From assembly GCA_963848955.1 (NCBI GenBank), contig CAWKFQ010000020.1, positions 1 to 64,000 of the forward strand: 64,000 nucleotides of DNA, in the 5' to 3' direction. The notes beneath the pieces were generated by a model. It saw only the letters and a program-made list of their open reading frames with translations. It had not been told where the DNA came from and did no database searches. This DNA is from DASUPK01 sp963848955. Its GTDB lineage: Bacteria; Actinomycetota; Thermoleophilia; Solirubrobacterales; 70-9. This document shows, piece after piece, positions 42,697 to 51,340 of the stretch. Made by a program: the position numbers and the translations under genes. Position 1 is the stretch's first letter, and each line of letters starts with the position of its first letter.

Positions 42697-44733
42697 TCAG
42701 AGGGTGGCTGCGAGCTCCGTGAAGTAGTCGAGCGAGTTTGGGTTGGCGAGCGAATCGCGGCTCGCCGCCTTCTCGGGCGCTTCGCCCATCAGGATGCGCT
42801 TGACCGGGACCTCGAGCACCTTGCCACTCAGCGTGCGGGGCACCTCTGCGATCTGGAAGATCTCGTTGGGGACGTGGCGAGGCGAGCACTGCTCGCGGAT
42901 CCGCCGCTTGATCTCGCCGGTGAGGTCGTCGTTGAGCTCGGCGCCCTCCTGAAGGACGACGAAGAGGGGCATCCATCCCTCGGTTCCCGGCCGGGGGACG
43001 TCCACGACCAGCGCATCCAGGACCTGCGGGACCGCGGAGACCGCCCTGTAGATCTCGCTGGTGCCCATCCGGACGCCGCCGCGGTTGATGGTCGAGTCGG
43101 AGCGGCCGTAGATGATCGCTGTGCCCCGCGAGGTGATCTCGATCCAGTCGCCGTGGCGCCAGATGCCCGGGTACATCTCGAAGTAGCTGGCGCGGTAGAG
43201 CGATCCGTCCTCGTCGCCCCAGAGGAAGACGGGCATGGAGGGCATCGGCTCGGTGATCACCAGCTCGCCGACCTCGTCGATGACCGAGTTGCCGTCCTCG
43301 TCGAAGGCCTCGACCTTGGCGCCGAGCGCGCGGGCCTGGAGCTCGCCGCGGTACACCGGGAGCAGAGGGACGCCGCCGACGAAGGCGGTGCAGAGGTCGG
43401 TGCCGCCGCTGGTCGAGAACAGCCAGGTGTCCTGCCCGACGTGGTCGTAGACCCACTGGAAGCCCTCGGGGGAGAGGGGGGAGCCGGTCGATCCGACGGA
43501 GCGCAGCCTGGAGAGGTCGCGGCCGCTGCTCGGCTCGACGCCGTCCTTCATGCAGGCGGCGATGTAGGCGGCGCTGGTGCCGAAGCAGGTCATGCCGGTG
43601 TCCTCGGCGAGGTCCCAGAGGACGCCCATGTCCGGGGTGGCCGGGTTGCCGTCGTAGAGAACGATCGAGGCCGGGGTGAGGAGGACGCCGACCAGGAAGT
43701 TCCACATCATCCAGCCGGTGGTGGTGAACCAGAAGACGCGGTCGCCGGTCTTGGCGTCGAGGTGCAGGTAGCCCTTCTTGAGCTGCTCGAGCAGGATGCC
43801 GCCGTGGCCGTGGACGATCGCCTTGGGCAGGCCGGTGGTGCCGGAGGAGTAGAGGACCCAGAGGGGATGGTCGAAGGGGACCCGGTCGAAGGCGAGCTCG
43901 ACGCCGGCGCCGAGGTCCAGGAGCTGACCCCAGGTCATCGGGGTGGCGCTCTGGTGCTCCTCGAGCACGGATAGCTCGGGCGACGCGCTCAGGTAGGGGA
44001 CGACGACGATCCGCTCGAGGGTCGGGATCTGGGAGGCGATCTCGGCGATCGTGTCAATCCGGTCGAAGTCCTTGCCGCCGTAGCGGTAGCCGTCGACGCA
44101 GAACAGCACCTTCGGCTCGATCTGCGCGAAGCGGTCGACGACGCTTGCGGGACCGAAGTCAGGCGAGCAGCTCGACCAGGTGGCGCCGAGACTCGCGGAG
44201 GCGAGGAAGGCGATCACGGCCTCGGGGCCGTTCGGCAGATAGGCGACGACGCGGTCGCCGCGCGTCACGCCGAGGGCGCGGAGGCCCTCCCGGACGGCCG
44301 CGACCCGCTCGCGGAGCTCGCCCCAGCGGAGCTCCGAGAGCTCGCGGAGCTCCGAGGCGTAGACGAGGGCGACCTCGTCGTCGGCCTTGCCCCGAAAGAT
44401 GTGCTCGGCGTAGTTGAGCTCGGTGCCGGGGAACCAGTTGGCGCCGGGCATGACGCGCTCCTCGAGGACGACATCGGGCGAGGGGTCCTCGAGCTCGCGT
44501 TGGTCTTCGCCGGAGGCCATGACCTCGAAGTGGTCCCAGATCGTCCGCCAGAACTCCTCGATCTCGGTCGTCGACCAGCGCCAGAGGGCGTGGTAGTCCT
44601 CGAAATCAAGCTCGCGCTCGTCGGCGAGCCAGCGCATGTAGCGGGTCAGCGGTGAGCGCTCGACCATCTCGGCCGAGGGCGCCCAGAGGATCTCGGGCTC
44701 GGTGCTCTTCCCCGCGACAGCGCTCTCCTCCAC
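42697..44733 (-). CDS. acsA-like (AACS): Acetoacetyl-CoA synthetase
   Basis: Adenylate-forming ligase activating acetoacetate to acetoacetyl-CoA. Intact, 678 residues, GTG start. N-terminal AACS/ACS domain with YMRWLADERELDFEDYHALW, WFPGTELNYAEHIF, then DRVVAYLPNGPEAVIAFLAS, VLYSSGTTGLPKAIVHGHGG (P-loop-like A3), VFWFTTTGWMMWNFLVGVLL (AACS-typical TTTGWMMWN), LFSTSGGTDLCTAFVGG (A5), IYGRSDSTINRGGVRMGTSE (A7/A8), RTLSGKVLEVPVKRILMG (A10 Lys). Fits with HMG-CoA lyase and 3-hydroxybutyryl-CoA dehydrogenase: acetoacetate to the C4 acyl-CoA pool. Confidence 0.93.
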   Translation of the reverse strand: MEESAVAGKSTEPEILWAPSAEMVERSPLTRYMRWLADERELDFEDYHALWRWSTTEIEEFWRTIWDHFEVMASGEDQRELEDPSPDVVLEERVMPGANWFPGTELNYAEHIFRGKADDEVALVYASELRELSELRWGELRERVAAVREGLRALGVTRGDRVVAYLPNGPEAVIAFLASASLGATWSSCSPDFGPASVVDRFAQIEPKVLFCVDGYRYGGKDFDRIDTIAEIASQIPTLERIVVVPYLSASPELSVLEEHQSATPMTWGQLLDLGAGVELAFDRVPFDHPLWVLYSSGTTGLPKAIVHGHGGILLEQLKKGYLHLDAKTGDRVFWFTTTGWMMWNFLVGVLLTPASIVLYDGNPATPDMGVLWDLAEDTGMTCFGTSAAYIAACMKDGVEPSSGRDLSRLRSVGSTGSPLSPEGFQWVYDHVGQDTWLFSTSGGTDLCTAFVGGVPLLPVYRGELQARALGAKVEAFDEDGNSVIDEVGELVITEPMPSMPVFLWGDEDGSLYRASYFEMYPGIWRHGDWIEITSRGTAIIYGRSDSTINRGGVRMGTSEIYRAVSAVPQVLDALVVDVPRPGTEGWMPLFVVLQEGAELNDDLTGEIKRRIREQCSPRHVPNEIFQIAEVPRTLSGKVLEVPVKRILMGEAPEKAASRDSLANPNSLDYFTELAATL

Positions 44734-44743
44734 GACCTGATCC

Positions 44744-45992
44744 TTACACGCGCTCGGCGGTGGAGGCCGCCGGCGGGGCGGTGGCAGCCGTCGGCGGTCC
44801 GTCCTGCCTCTCGGTCGATCAGGCGGGACAGGGCGATGACGAAGTCGGTGGCGCGGCGGAGGGCGGCGGAGTCGACGCGCTCGGGAACGTCCTCGTGGGT
44901 GTGGTACCAGGGGGCGAGGTTGCCGTCCGAGTCGGTGGTGCGGAGGGTGATCGAGCGGAGTCGGCGGATGCGGGGCGGGAGGGCGTCGTCGAGCAATGGG
45001 TGGCGGATCGGCATGGCGCCGCCGTCCGCCGCGCCGGCGGTCCCCAGGGCCTCTGCGAGCTCCACCAGCTGACGGTCGTGCGGGACGCTGATCACGGCGC
45101 CCTGGCTGATCTCGTAGGCGACCTGGCCGTACGAGACGGAGTCGACGTTGACGAAGTAGGTGCTGGCGCGGTCGAGCTGCTTCCGGCGGGAGCGGACGAA
45201 GGCGCGGCTGCCCTCGCAGAAGGACTCCTCGGCCCCGGTCAGGACGATCCAGACGTCGAGGTTCGGCGGAGGGTCGGCGGTCAGCTCGTCTGCCGCGGAG
45301 AGCACCGCGGCCACGCCGGAAGCGTTGTCGTAGGCGCCGGGAACGATCTCGGAGAGGGCGATGTCGATGAGGAGGAAGGCGGCGATGATCAGGACGATCG
45401 TGGGGATTGCCTGGACCGCGTTGAGCCAGGTGGCGTCGAAACCGGCCATGCGGGCGCCGAGGATGGGGAGGAGGGGCGCGAGGCCGAGCCAGAAGAAGAG
45501 CCGGAAGGGGCCGAGGCTGAGGCGGGCGCGCTCCGGAAGCCGGCGGATTCGCTTGGACGCCCTGGAGAAGACGTAGCCGGTGCGGGCGGCGTCGTAGTGC
45601 GCCATCAGGATGAGCCGGGCGGGGGCGTCCGGGCGATTGCCGGGGGAGACCACGTTCTGAGAGACGCGCCGAAAGAGCAGGGAGCGGACGAGGTAGAGGC
45701 GGGTGTTGAGGTCGAGGTAGGTCGAGGCCGCTGCGAACAGGACGAGTGCGAAGCCGACCGCGGGCTGGACCGTCGCGAGCAGGCTGCCGGCGATCCCAAG
45801 CAGCGCGTGGATCAGGTGGACCAGGGCGTACTGGGGATGGGAGAAGAAGGGCTCGATGTCCGCGCGGCGGCCGATGGCGCGTAGGCGGCCGGCGAGCGCC
45901 TGCGCGGCCCGCCGCTCACCGTCGGTGCCGGGCCCGCGCCCCTCGAAGGCGCAGAGCTCGCGAATCACCTCCATGCGTCCCGCGTCGTCCAC
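44744..45992 (-). CDS. M28-family membrane-anchored metallopeptidase
   Basis: Aminopeptidase-like hydrolase with about four membrane helices inserted before and between catalytic strands (ALVHLIHALLGIAGSLLATV, AVQAIPTIVLIIAAFLLIDI). Two-zinc site: LILMAHYDAA (His/Asp), SEIVPGAYDNASGVAAVLSA (bridging Asp), IVLTGAEESFCEGSRAFVRS (catalytic Glu-Glu), FVNVDSVSYG (Asp), WYHTHEDVPERVDSAALRRA (His). GTG start at 45992. The intact frame runs on to 44646, overlapping acetoacetyl-CoA synthetase by 88 bases; a stop at 44744 in a neighbouring frame (ending STAERV) is more natural, implying one indel near 44810. Confidence 0.82.
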
Positions 45993-46038
45993 CGGCGGCG
46001 ATTATCGCGTGCATGCCAGGGCTATGGTTCCCGAGCGG

Positions 46039-46122
46039 GCCGGAGTGCTCAAACTGGTATAGAGGGCGGTCTCAAAAGCCGCTGTCCTTCGGGACGTGTG
46101 GGTTCGAATCCCACCTCCGGCA
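46039..46122 (+). tRNA. tRNA-Leu (anticodon CAA)
   Basis: Cloverleaf by eye: acceptor GCCGGAG/CTCCGGC with A discriminator, D arm with TGGTATAGA, anticodon stem GCGGT/GCCGC with loop CTCAAAA (CAA, reads UUG), long type II variable arm, T arm GTGGG-TTCGAAT-CCCAC. Fits the leucine class. CCA is not encoded. Confidence 0.93.
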
Positions 46123-46157
46123 TGGGTCCGCCCGAAAAACCGGCTGGGGAAAGGGGG

Positions 46158-47116
46158 GTGAATCAGCGGTTCTGGTCCCTTTGTATTGCTATAGCGCGCC
46201 AAAGGGACCAAAACCTGGATGAGCGACTGCGGAGGCTCGCTAGCCGACAGCACGGCGTCATCTCACGAGCACAGCTACTCCAGCTCGGGCTGACGCAGAG
46301 CGCGATCTCGCACCGCAGAAGGCAGGGCTGGCTGCATCGCCTTCATTGCCGGGTTATGCCGTTGGATGGGCAGACCCGGATCGGTATGGACGGTGGATGG
46401 GCGCGGTGCTTGCTTGCTGGCCAGATGCCCTGCTCAGCCATCAGAGTGCCGTCGAGCTCTGGGAGATCCGAAAGGCCGGGCCTGGGCCGATTGAGATCAC
46501 ACTCACCACAGCCAGCAAGAGGCGCCTCCACGGATTGGTCATCCATCGCCGGACCGTCCTGGGACCGCCAGACCGTCGCGCCCGGCATGGGATCCCGGTG
46601 ACCAGCCCGACGCGAACGCTGGCCGACCTCGCACTCCGGCTTTCCGCCGCCGATCTCGAATCGGCGGTGAATGAAGCAGCCAGACTCGACCTGATCGACC
46701 CGGAGAGGCTGCGGGGAGAGCTCGAGAACGTGCGCGGGGAGCCCGGGACGAAAACGCTGCTCCGCCTCCTTGATCGCCAGGTTTTCCGCCTCACCGACTC
46801 CGAACTCGAGCGGTGCTTTCTCCGCCTGGTCCGCGGTGCCCAGTTGCCGGTGCCAGAGACAGGCGTGTGGCTCAACGGCTTTCGTGTCGACTTCTTCTGG
46901 CCGGTGCTCGGCCTGGTGGTGGAGACGGACGGGCTGCGGTACCACCGAACGCCGGCGCAGCAAGCGCGGGACCGGCGTCGTGACCAGGTTCTCACCGCGG
47001 TGGGATTGACAACCCTCCGGTTCACGCACGCGCAAATCCGTTTCGAAAGCGGGGAGGTGCGGGCGACTCTTCTCCGGGTCGTTGCGAGTCTCTGCGAGCG
47101 CCGCGCCGCCGCCTAG
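46158..47116 (+). CDS. AbiEi-type winged-helix + DUF559 protein, second copy, frameshifted near 46345
   Basis: Same architecture as 14485-15378. Winged helix: ERLRRLASRQHGVISRAQLL, LTQSAISHRRRQGWLHRLH, then after a one-base shift YAVGWADPDRYGRWMGAVLA, LLSHQSAVELWEIR. Middle: HGIPVTSPTRTLADLALRLS. C-terminal DUF559/Vsr-like core: LTDSELERCFLRLVRGAQLP, GFRVDFFWPVLGLVVETDGL (D and E of the nuclease fold), RYHRTPAQQARDRRRDQVLT, VGLTTLRFTHAQIRF. About 315 residues. Start uncertain: GTG at 46158 has AAGGGGGG beside it, but then the inverted repeat at 46173-46210 would be coding. Lies 35 nt after tRNA-Leu. No toxin gene beside it. Confidence 0.75.
46173..46210 (+). promoter_or_regulatory. 11-bp inverted repeat TGGTCCCTTTG/CAAAGGGACCA at the gene start
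   Basis: Perfect 11-bp arms with a 16-nt spacer, overlapping the 5' end of the second AbiEi/DUF559 gene. The GGTCC/GGACC core is shared with the palindrome over the start codon of the homolog at 14485. A candidate self-operator. Confidence 0.55.
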
Positions 47117-47119
47117 GCT
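47114..47119 (+). promoter_or_regulatory. -10-like hexamer TAGGCT, leaderless start of SRAP gene
   Basis: Seven bases before the GTG at 47127, overlapping the stop of the upstream gene. Confidence 0.4.
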
Positions 47120-47126
47120 GCACTTC

Positions 47127-47805
47127 GTGTGCGGGCGCTACACGCTCACCGATCCTGATCCGCGGCTGCTGCGGTTTCGCTTTGGGCTGAGCGAGTCCGC
47201 GGAGATCGATCAGCCGGCGCGGTACAACGTGGCGCCGACCGACCCGGTGCTCGCGGTTCGACTTGATGAGCAGGGGCAGCGGGAGCCGGGGATCTTGCGC
47301 TGGGGACTGATTCCGCACCATGCGGATCCAGAGACGTTCGACCGGCTGCTGATCAACGCGCGTGCCGAGACGGTCGCCGAGGCCCCGGCCTTTCGGGACG
47401 CCTTCCAGACGCACCGCTGTCTGATCGTGGCCGACGGGTTCTACGAGTGGCGCGCCGAGGAAACGGGGAAGCAGCCCGTCTGGATCACGCGCCCGTCTCG
47501 CGAGCCGTTCGCGTTCGCGGGCCTCTGGGCAGCGGCCAGTCGCCGGGACGGCTCATCAATCCACTCCTGCGCGATCGTCACCTGCGAGCCGGGCGAGGTG
47601 GTGTCTCCGATCCACGACCGGATGCCGGTGATCCTCGATCAGGATGGTGAGGCTGCGTGGCTAGATCCGCGCGGCGAGCCCGGAGGAGCTTCAGGACCTG
47701 CTGGTCCCCACCGACGAGCTGGTCGTCACCGAGGTCTCGGACGCAGTCAACGACGTCCGGCAGGACGGCCCCGCGCTGATCGAGCCGCCGCTCAGGCTTT
47801 TCTAG
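47127..47805 (+). CDS. SOS-response-associated peptidase / abasic-site shield (SRAP, YedK/HMCES), frameshifted near 47680
   Basis: Forms a covalent thiazolidine link to abasic sites in single-stranded DNA. GTG start chosen so that Cys2 (M-C-G-R) is the catalytic residue. Seen: CGRYTLTDPDPRLLRFRFGL, ARYNVAPTDPVLAVRLDEQG, ILRWGLIPHHA, LLINARAETVAEAPAFRDAF (Asn and Glu of the active site), HRCLIVADGFYEWRAEETGK, CAIVTCEPGEVVSPIHDRMP (catalytic His). After one shift the end is LLVPTDELVVTEVSDAVNDV. About 226 residues. Confidence 0.9.
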
Positions 47806-48388
47806 GCCGGCGCGGCGCGGTGCTGCGCATGCTGCGGCTCGACCGCGTGCTGCGGCTGGAGCTGCGGCCGCGTGGCGCGCGGCTCTTCGTCCGGATCGTC
47901 GGGCTCGCCCCCGGATGGAATCTCGTCTCCGATGGGCCGCTCCTCCTCGACGTGCCAGTCTTGGTTGAAGGCGACCATCGCCACGGCGATCAGGATCACC
48001 TGGAGGGGGACCAGCACCAGCAGAGGATGCCGAGGAGGTCCGGGGGCAGCGCGGGGTTGCTCAGCCCGTCCTTGGCACGGTCGAACCAGGCCGGGGCGGC
48101 GATCCCGGCGAAGATCGCGAGGATGATGGCGAGCGCCGAGGCGACGGGGAGCACACCGCGGTTCCAGCGGGCGACCAGGAACGCGAAGAGCACGTAGAGG
48201 GCCGTGTAGATGATGGTGAGGGCCTTGACCCCCTCGAGGCGGCTCCACCCGCCGATGATGATCACGAAGGCGAGCGCGGCGGTGACGAGCAGCAGGAAGA
48301 CGACGAGCGCTCGAGCGCTCTGCGCCTCGGGCTTCTCCCTGTTCGGTCGCCAGAGCTCGTATCCGGGACGGATCGCTCCCGCTTCCAT
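47802..48388 (-). CDS. Membrane protein of unknown function, frameshifted near 48000
   Basis: About 195 residues with four to five predicted helices: ALVVFLLLVTAALAFVIIIG, LTIIYTALYVLFAFLVARWN, VLPVASALAIILAIFAGIAA, then a shift and VILIAVAMVAFNQDWHVE, followed by an acidic, then His/Gln/Pro-rich tail (QPQHAVEPQHAQHRAAPA). ATG at 48388 (MEAGAIRPGYELWRP) chosen over an upstream ATG because the sequence becomes family-like there. Family not recognised; convergent with the SRAP gene (stops overlap by 4 bases). Confidence 0.65.
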
Positions 48389-48446
48389 GGCGAGCAAGTC
48401 TATGTACTCGGCCTGACAAGCGCTACACACGAGCGATCAGCCGGAA

Positions 48447-48530
48447 TGCGGGCGGAGGGACTCGAACCCCCACGCTCTTTCGAGCACCAGGACCTAAACC
48501 TGGCCCGTCTACCAGTTCCGGCACGCCCGC
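48447..48530 (-). tRNA. tRNA-Leu (anticodon UAG)
   Basis: On the minus strand: acceptor GCGGGCG/CGCCCGC with A discriminator, anticodon stem CCAGG/CCTGG with loop TTTAGGT (UAG, reads CUA), long variable arm TGCTCGAAAGAGCG, T arm GGGGG-TTCGAGT-CCCTC. Type II tRNA as expected for leucine. Confidence 0.93.
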
Positions 48531-48736
48531 TGGCCGCCTCGATTCTACGGTCGGACTGGGAGAACTACCGATGTAGCGGGACTTGCGCTCTGGGACAATT
48601 CCGCCCGCGTTCGGGGCATAGGTCTCGGGCGCGTTCCCTTATTTGGAGGTCTGGATGACCTGGCGGATCACAACCGGTGAGAAGACTGTGGCGGGGGGCG
48701 ATGCCGCGTCCTGAGGCTGGCATCGGCGGGGGGAGC
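48531..48736. other. Intergenic region before the receiver gene
   Basis: No gene or tRNA found in these 206 bases; the right half (GGAGGTCTGG, then a GGGGGGAG site before GTG 48737) is probably the leader of the receiver gene. Confidence 0.4.
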
Positions 48737-49128
48737 GTGACCGAGCGGGGACCGATCTCGGTATACGTGGTCGACGACGTGCCCGAGCTGCGCGAACTGT
48801 CAGGTTCGCCCTGGAGGACGATCCCGGATTCGAGGTCGTCGGCGAGGCCGGCGACGGACGGAGCGCGCTCGAGGGGATAGCGGAGACGCACCCGGCGGCC
48901 GTCCTGCTCGATCTCTCGATGCCCGACATGGACGGGCTCGAGGCGATCCTCGAGATCCGCAAGAGGGACCCGGACGTGGCGATCGTCGTGCTCTCCGGCT
49001 TCACCGCCGACCGCATGCGCGCTCCCGTGATCGAGCGCGGGGCCGACGATTACGTCGAGAAGGGCACGCCCATGCAGGAACTGCGTGACGCGACCCGCGC
49101 AGCCGTCGCGGCGCGGCGGGGCGATTAA
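48737..49128 (+). CDS. Stand-alone response-regulator receiver (CheY-like), frameshifted near 48800
   Basis: Single-domain phospho-acceptor, about 130 residues. GTG start behind GGGGGGAG. ISVYVVDDVPELRELS (acidic pair), after a shift LEDDPGFEVVGEAGDGRSAL, AAVLLDLSMPDMDGLEAILE (phospho-Asp in LLDLSMP), VAIVVLSGFTADRMRAPVIE (Thr/Ser switch), GADDYVEKGTPMQELRDATR (Lys in VEKG). All receiver residues are present. No output domain and no kinase next to it. Flanked by tRNA-Leu and tRNA-Trp genes. Confidence 0.85.
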
Positions 49129-49131
49129 GTA

Positions 49132-49150
49132 AGCCCGCCGCAGGCGGGCT
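49132..49150. terminator. 8-bp perfect hairpin between receiver gene and tRNA-Trp
   Basis: AGCCCGCC-GCA-GGCGGGCT, 3 nt after the receiver stop and 6 nt from the 3' end of tRNA-Trp on the other strand; placed to end transcription from both sides, though neither side has a T run. Confidence 0.55.
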
Positions 49151-49155
49151 GAGAG

Positions 49156-49229
49156 CGGGGCACCCAGGACTCGAACCTGGAATCGCCGACTTTGGAGGCC
49201 GGTGCCTTAGCCAGTTTGGCCAGTGCCCC
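49156..49229 (-). tRNA. tRNA-Trp (anticodon CCA)
   Basis: On the minus strand: acceptor GGGGCAC/GTGCCCC with G discriminator, anticodon stem CCGGC/GTCGG with loop CTCCAAA (CCA), T arm CCAGG-TTCGAGT-CCTGG. Seventy-four bases, CCA end not encoded. Confidence 0.93.
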
Positions 49230-49291
49230 TCCGCGGACGAATCCTAGCCCCGTGGTTCGATCCCATCTGACTGGTGCGCCCCACAGCGACG

Positions 49292-50997
49292 CTACTTCAC
49301 GCCAGGCTGCTTGGTTACCACGGGGGGCTGCTGGGTCCCAGTCCCCGGCTTCTTCCGCTTCGGCCGCACGGCGCTCTTCGGCAGCGGGAACGGGTCGGGG
49401 CCGATGTCCACTCGGCAGGCAGCGCCGGCGCAGGTCGAGAGTACGGCGAGGTGGTCGAAGAGCCACTTGCGGACGTAGCGATAGCGCGGGTCCGTGGCGA
49501 GCGAGTTGAGCTGCGCCGGGTCGCGCTTCATGTCGTAGAGCTCGGTCTGGCCGTTGGCGTAGACGGTGTACTCGTAGCGGTCGGTCCGAATCGATCGGAA
49601 GGCGGGAGCCGTGTCGGTGGCCGCCGCAGACTTGATCGCGTCCGGCTCCTGCTCAAGGTTCTTGACCCCGCGCCGGCCGGCGACATGCACCCGTGCCGCT
49701 CGCGCCCTGGCCGCGCTCGCCCGCGCTGACTCGGCGCCCGTGCCGCCCGGTCCGGTGTCGCCCTCGAGCAGGAGCGGCCGGGTCGAGCGCAGAGCGGGAT
49801 TCTCCGCATAGGGCAGGAACGAGCGGCCGTCGAGCCGCCGGGTTCTCCGAGCCCGACGCGATCTGATCGATCGTCTGCGCGATATCGCCGTTCCAGACCA
49901 GCTCGTTGCTGACACCGCCGGCCGGGATTCCCGGCCCGCGGATCAGCAGCGGCACCCGGGCTGCGGGGTCGTACGGCAGGTACTTCCCACTCGCGATCCG
50001 GTGCTCGCCCCGGAAGAAGCCGTTGTCCGAGGCGAAGATGATGTAGGTGTCGTCGAGGATGCCCTTGCTCTGCAGCGCCTGCACGAGCTTGCCGACCGCC
50101 TGATCCACCGAGATCAGCTGCTCCTGCTGGCGGCGCCGCTCGTTGTCGATCAGCTTGATCTGCTTCTTCTGCAAAGGCTTCTTGATCTGCCGCCGCAGCC
50201 ACTTCGGCTTGTCGCGGATGTCCTTCTCGTTGAATCCCGGCAACTTCGGCAGCGGTGACCCGGAGAGCCGGAAGAGGTCCCGCGGCGCCGGATCGAACGG
50301 GCCGTGCGGCGAGTTGAACCACAGGTTGAGCCAGAAGGGCTGCCGGGCGAGCCGCGCTGTCCTGGACGAAGTCCACGGCGCGGCCGCCGAACACGTCGGT
50401 CTGGTAGTCGGCCGGGCTGGTCGCCGTAGAAGGTGATCCGCGGCGTCGCGCTGGGCGCCGTCTTCTCGATCAGGTTGTAGTCGAAGTAGAGGGCGTCCTC
50501 GGAGACCTTCCCGTACCACTCGTCCCAGCCCGGCGGGCACCGGCAGCGAGCCGTCCACGATCGAGTAGCCGTTCATGTACTTGCCGATGTGGACGTTGTA
50601 GTAGCCGTCGTCCTGGAGCCAGACCGGCAGGTCGTTCGACTCGTGCGGGCGGAACCTGAACCAGCTGCCGTGCGGCGGGAAGTTGCCGCGCACGCCGTGG
50701 TTGTGCATGTACTGCCCGCTCAGCATGGTCGCCCGCGATGGGCAGCAGAGCGGGAACGAGACGTAGGCCGAGTTGAAGGTCGTGCCCTGCCCGCCGATCA
50801 GCGACTGAACGTTCGGCATGCCGGCCAGCTCGCTGGACGTCATGTCGTCGGTGAGGATGAAGACCACGTTCGCCCCCGTGCTGGCCCCCCTGGCCTCGGA
50901 CGCGGCCATCACTCCGCTCGCGATCGCGAGTAGCGCCACCGCCGAGGCGAGGCAGGTACGAGCGTGCGGTGATTCGTAGCCGTGAGAGCAGCTGCAT
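49292..50997 (-). CDS. Secreted type I sulfatase, second copy, frameshifted
   Basis: Same family as 36783-38312. Signal region VALLAIASGVMAASEARGA, then NVVFILTDDMTSSELAGMPN, formylglycine motif in VSFPLCCPSRATMLSGQYMH, HNHGVRGNFPPH, YNVHIGKYMNGYSIVDGSL, PFWLNLWFNSPHGPFDPAPR, YIIFASDNGFFRGEHRIASG (metal Asp/Asn), VPLLIRGPGIPAGG, then a C-terminal YEYTVYANGQTELYDMKRDP and a Lys/Pro-rich tail. About 560 residues. At least five indels (about 50940, 50535, 50420, 50350, 49845). The paralog at 36783 shares the CCPSRA and KYLNGYG/KYMNGYS patterns. Confidence 0.85.
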
Positions 50998-51105
50998 GTT
51001 CAGTGGACAATCCCGCGGGCGACCTTGCCCCTAGAACCGTCCCGCGAGCGGTGAGTTTCGCAAACCCGCCCGGCGCAGCCCGCCGGTCGGCGGCGGATCC
51101 GAACC

Positions 51106-51111
51106 TATAAT
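51106..51111 (+). promoter_or_regulatory. -10 box TATAAT of tRNA-Gly
   Basis: A perfect TATAAT 10 nt before the mature 5' end of tRNA-Gly (51122). No clear -35. Confidence 0.6.
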
Positions 51112-51121
51112 CGGCTCCCGC

Positions 51122-51193
51122 GCGGGCGAGGTGTAATTGGTTGCATTGGAGCCTTCCAAGCTCCCGGAGCCGGTTCGAGTCCGGTCGCCCGCT
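51122..51193 (+). tRNA. tRNA-Gly (anticodon UCC)
   Basis: Acceptor GCGGGCG/CGCCCGC with T discriminator, D arm GGTGTAATTGGTTGCA, anticodon stem GGAGC/GCTCC with loop CTTCCAA (UCC), T arm GCCGG-TTCGAGT-CCGGT. Seventy-two bases. Confidence 0.93.
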
Positions 51194-51216
51194 TGGGTCT
51201 AGGATTGACCCGTCAC

Positions 51217-51290
51217 CGGGGCGTGGCGCAGTCTGGTAGCGCATTCGGCTGGGGGCCGAAAGGTCGCTGGTTCAAATCCAGTCGCCCCGA
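51217..51290 (+). tRNA. tRNA-Pro (anticodon GGG)
   Basis: Acceptor CGGGGCG/CGCCCCG with A discriminator, D arm TGGCGCAGTCTGGTAGCGCA, anticodon stem TTCGG/CCGAA with loop CTGGGGG (GGG), T arm CGCTGG-TTCAAAT-CCAG. TAGGAT at 51200-51205 is a likely -10. Follows tRNA-Gly by 23 nt. Confidence 0.93.
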
Positions 51291-51340
51291 TTTGCCCCTA
51301 ACAGATCAACGAACACGTGGAGCGATCGCTCTGCACTCGC

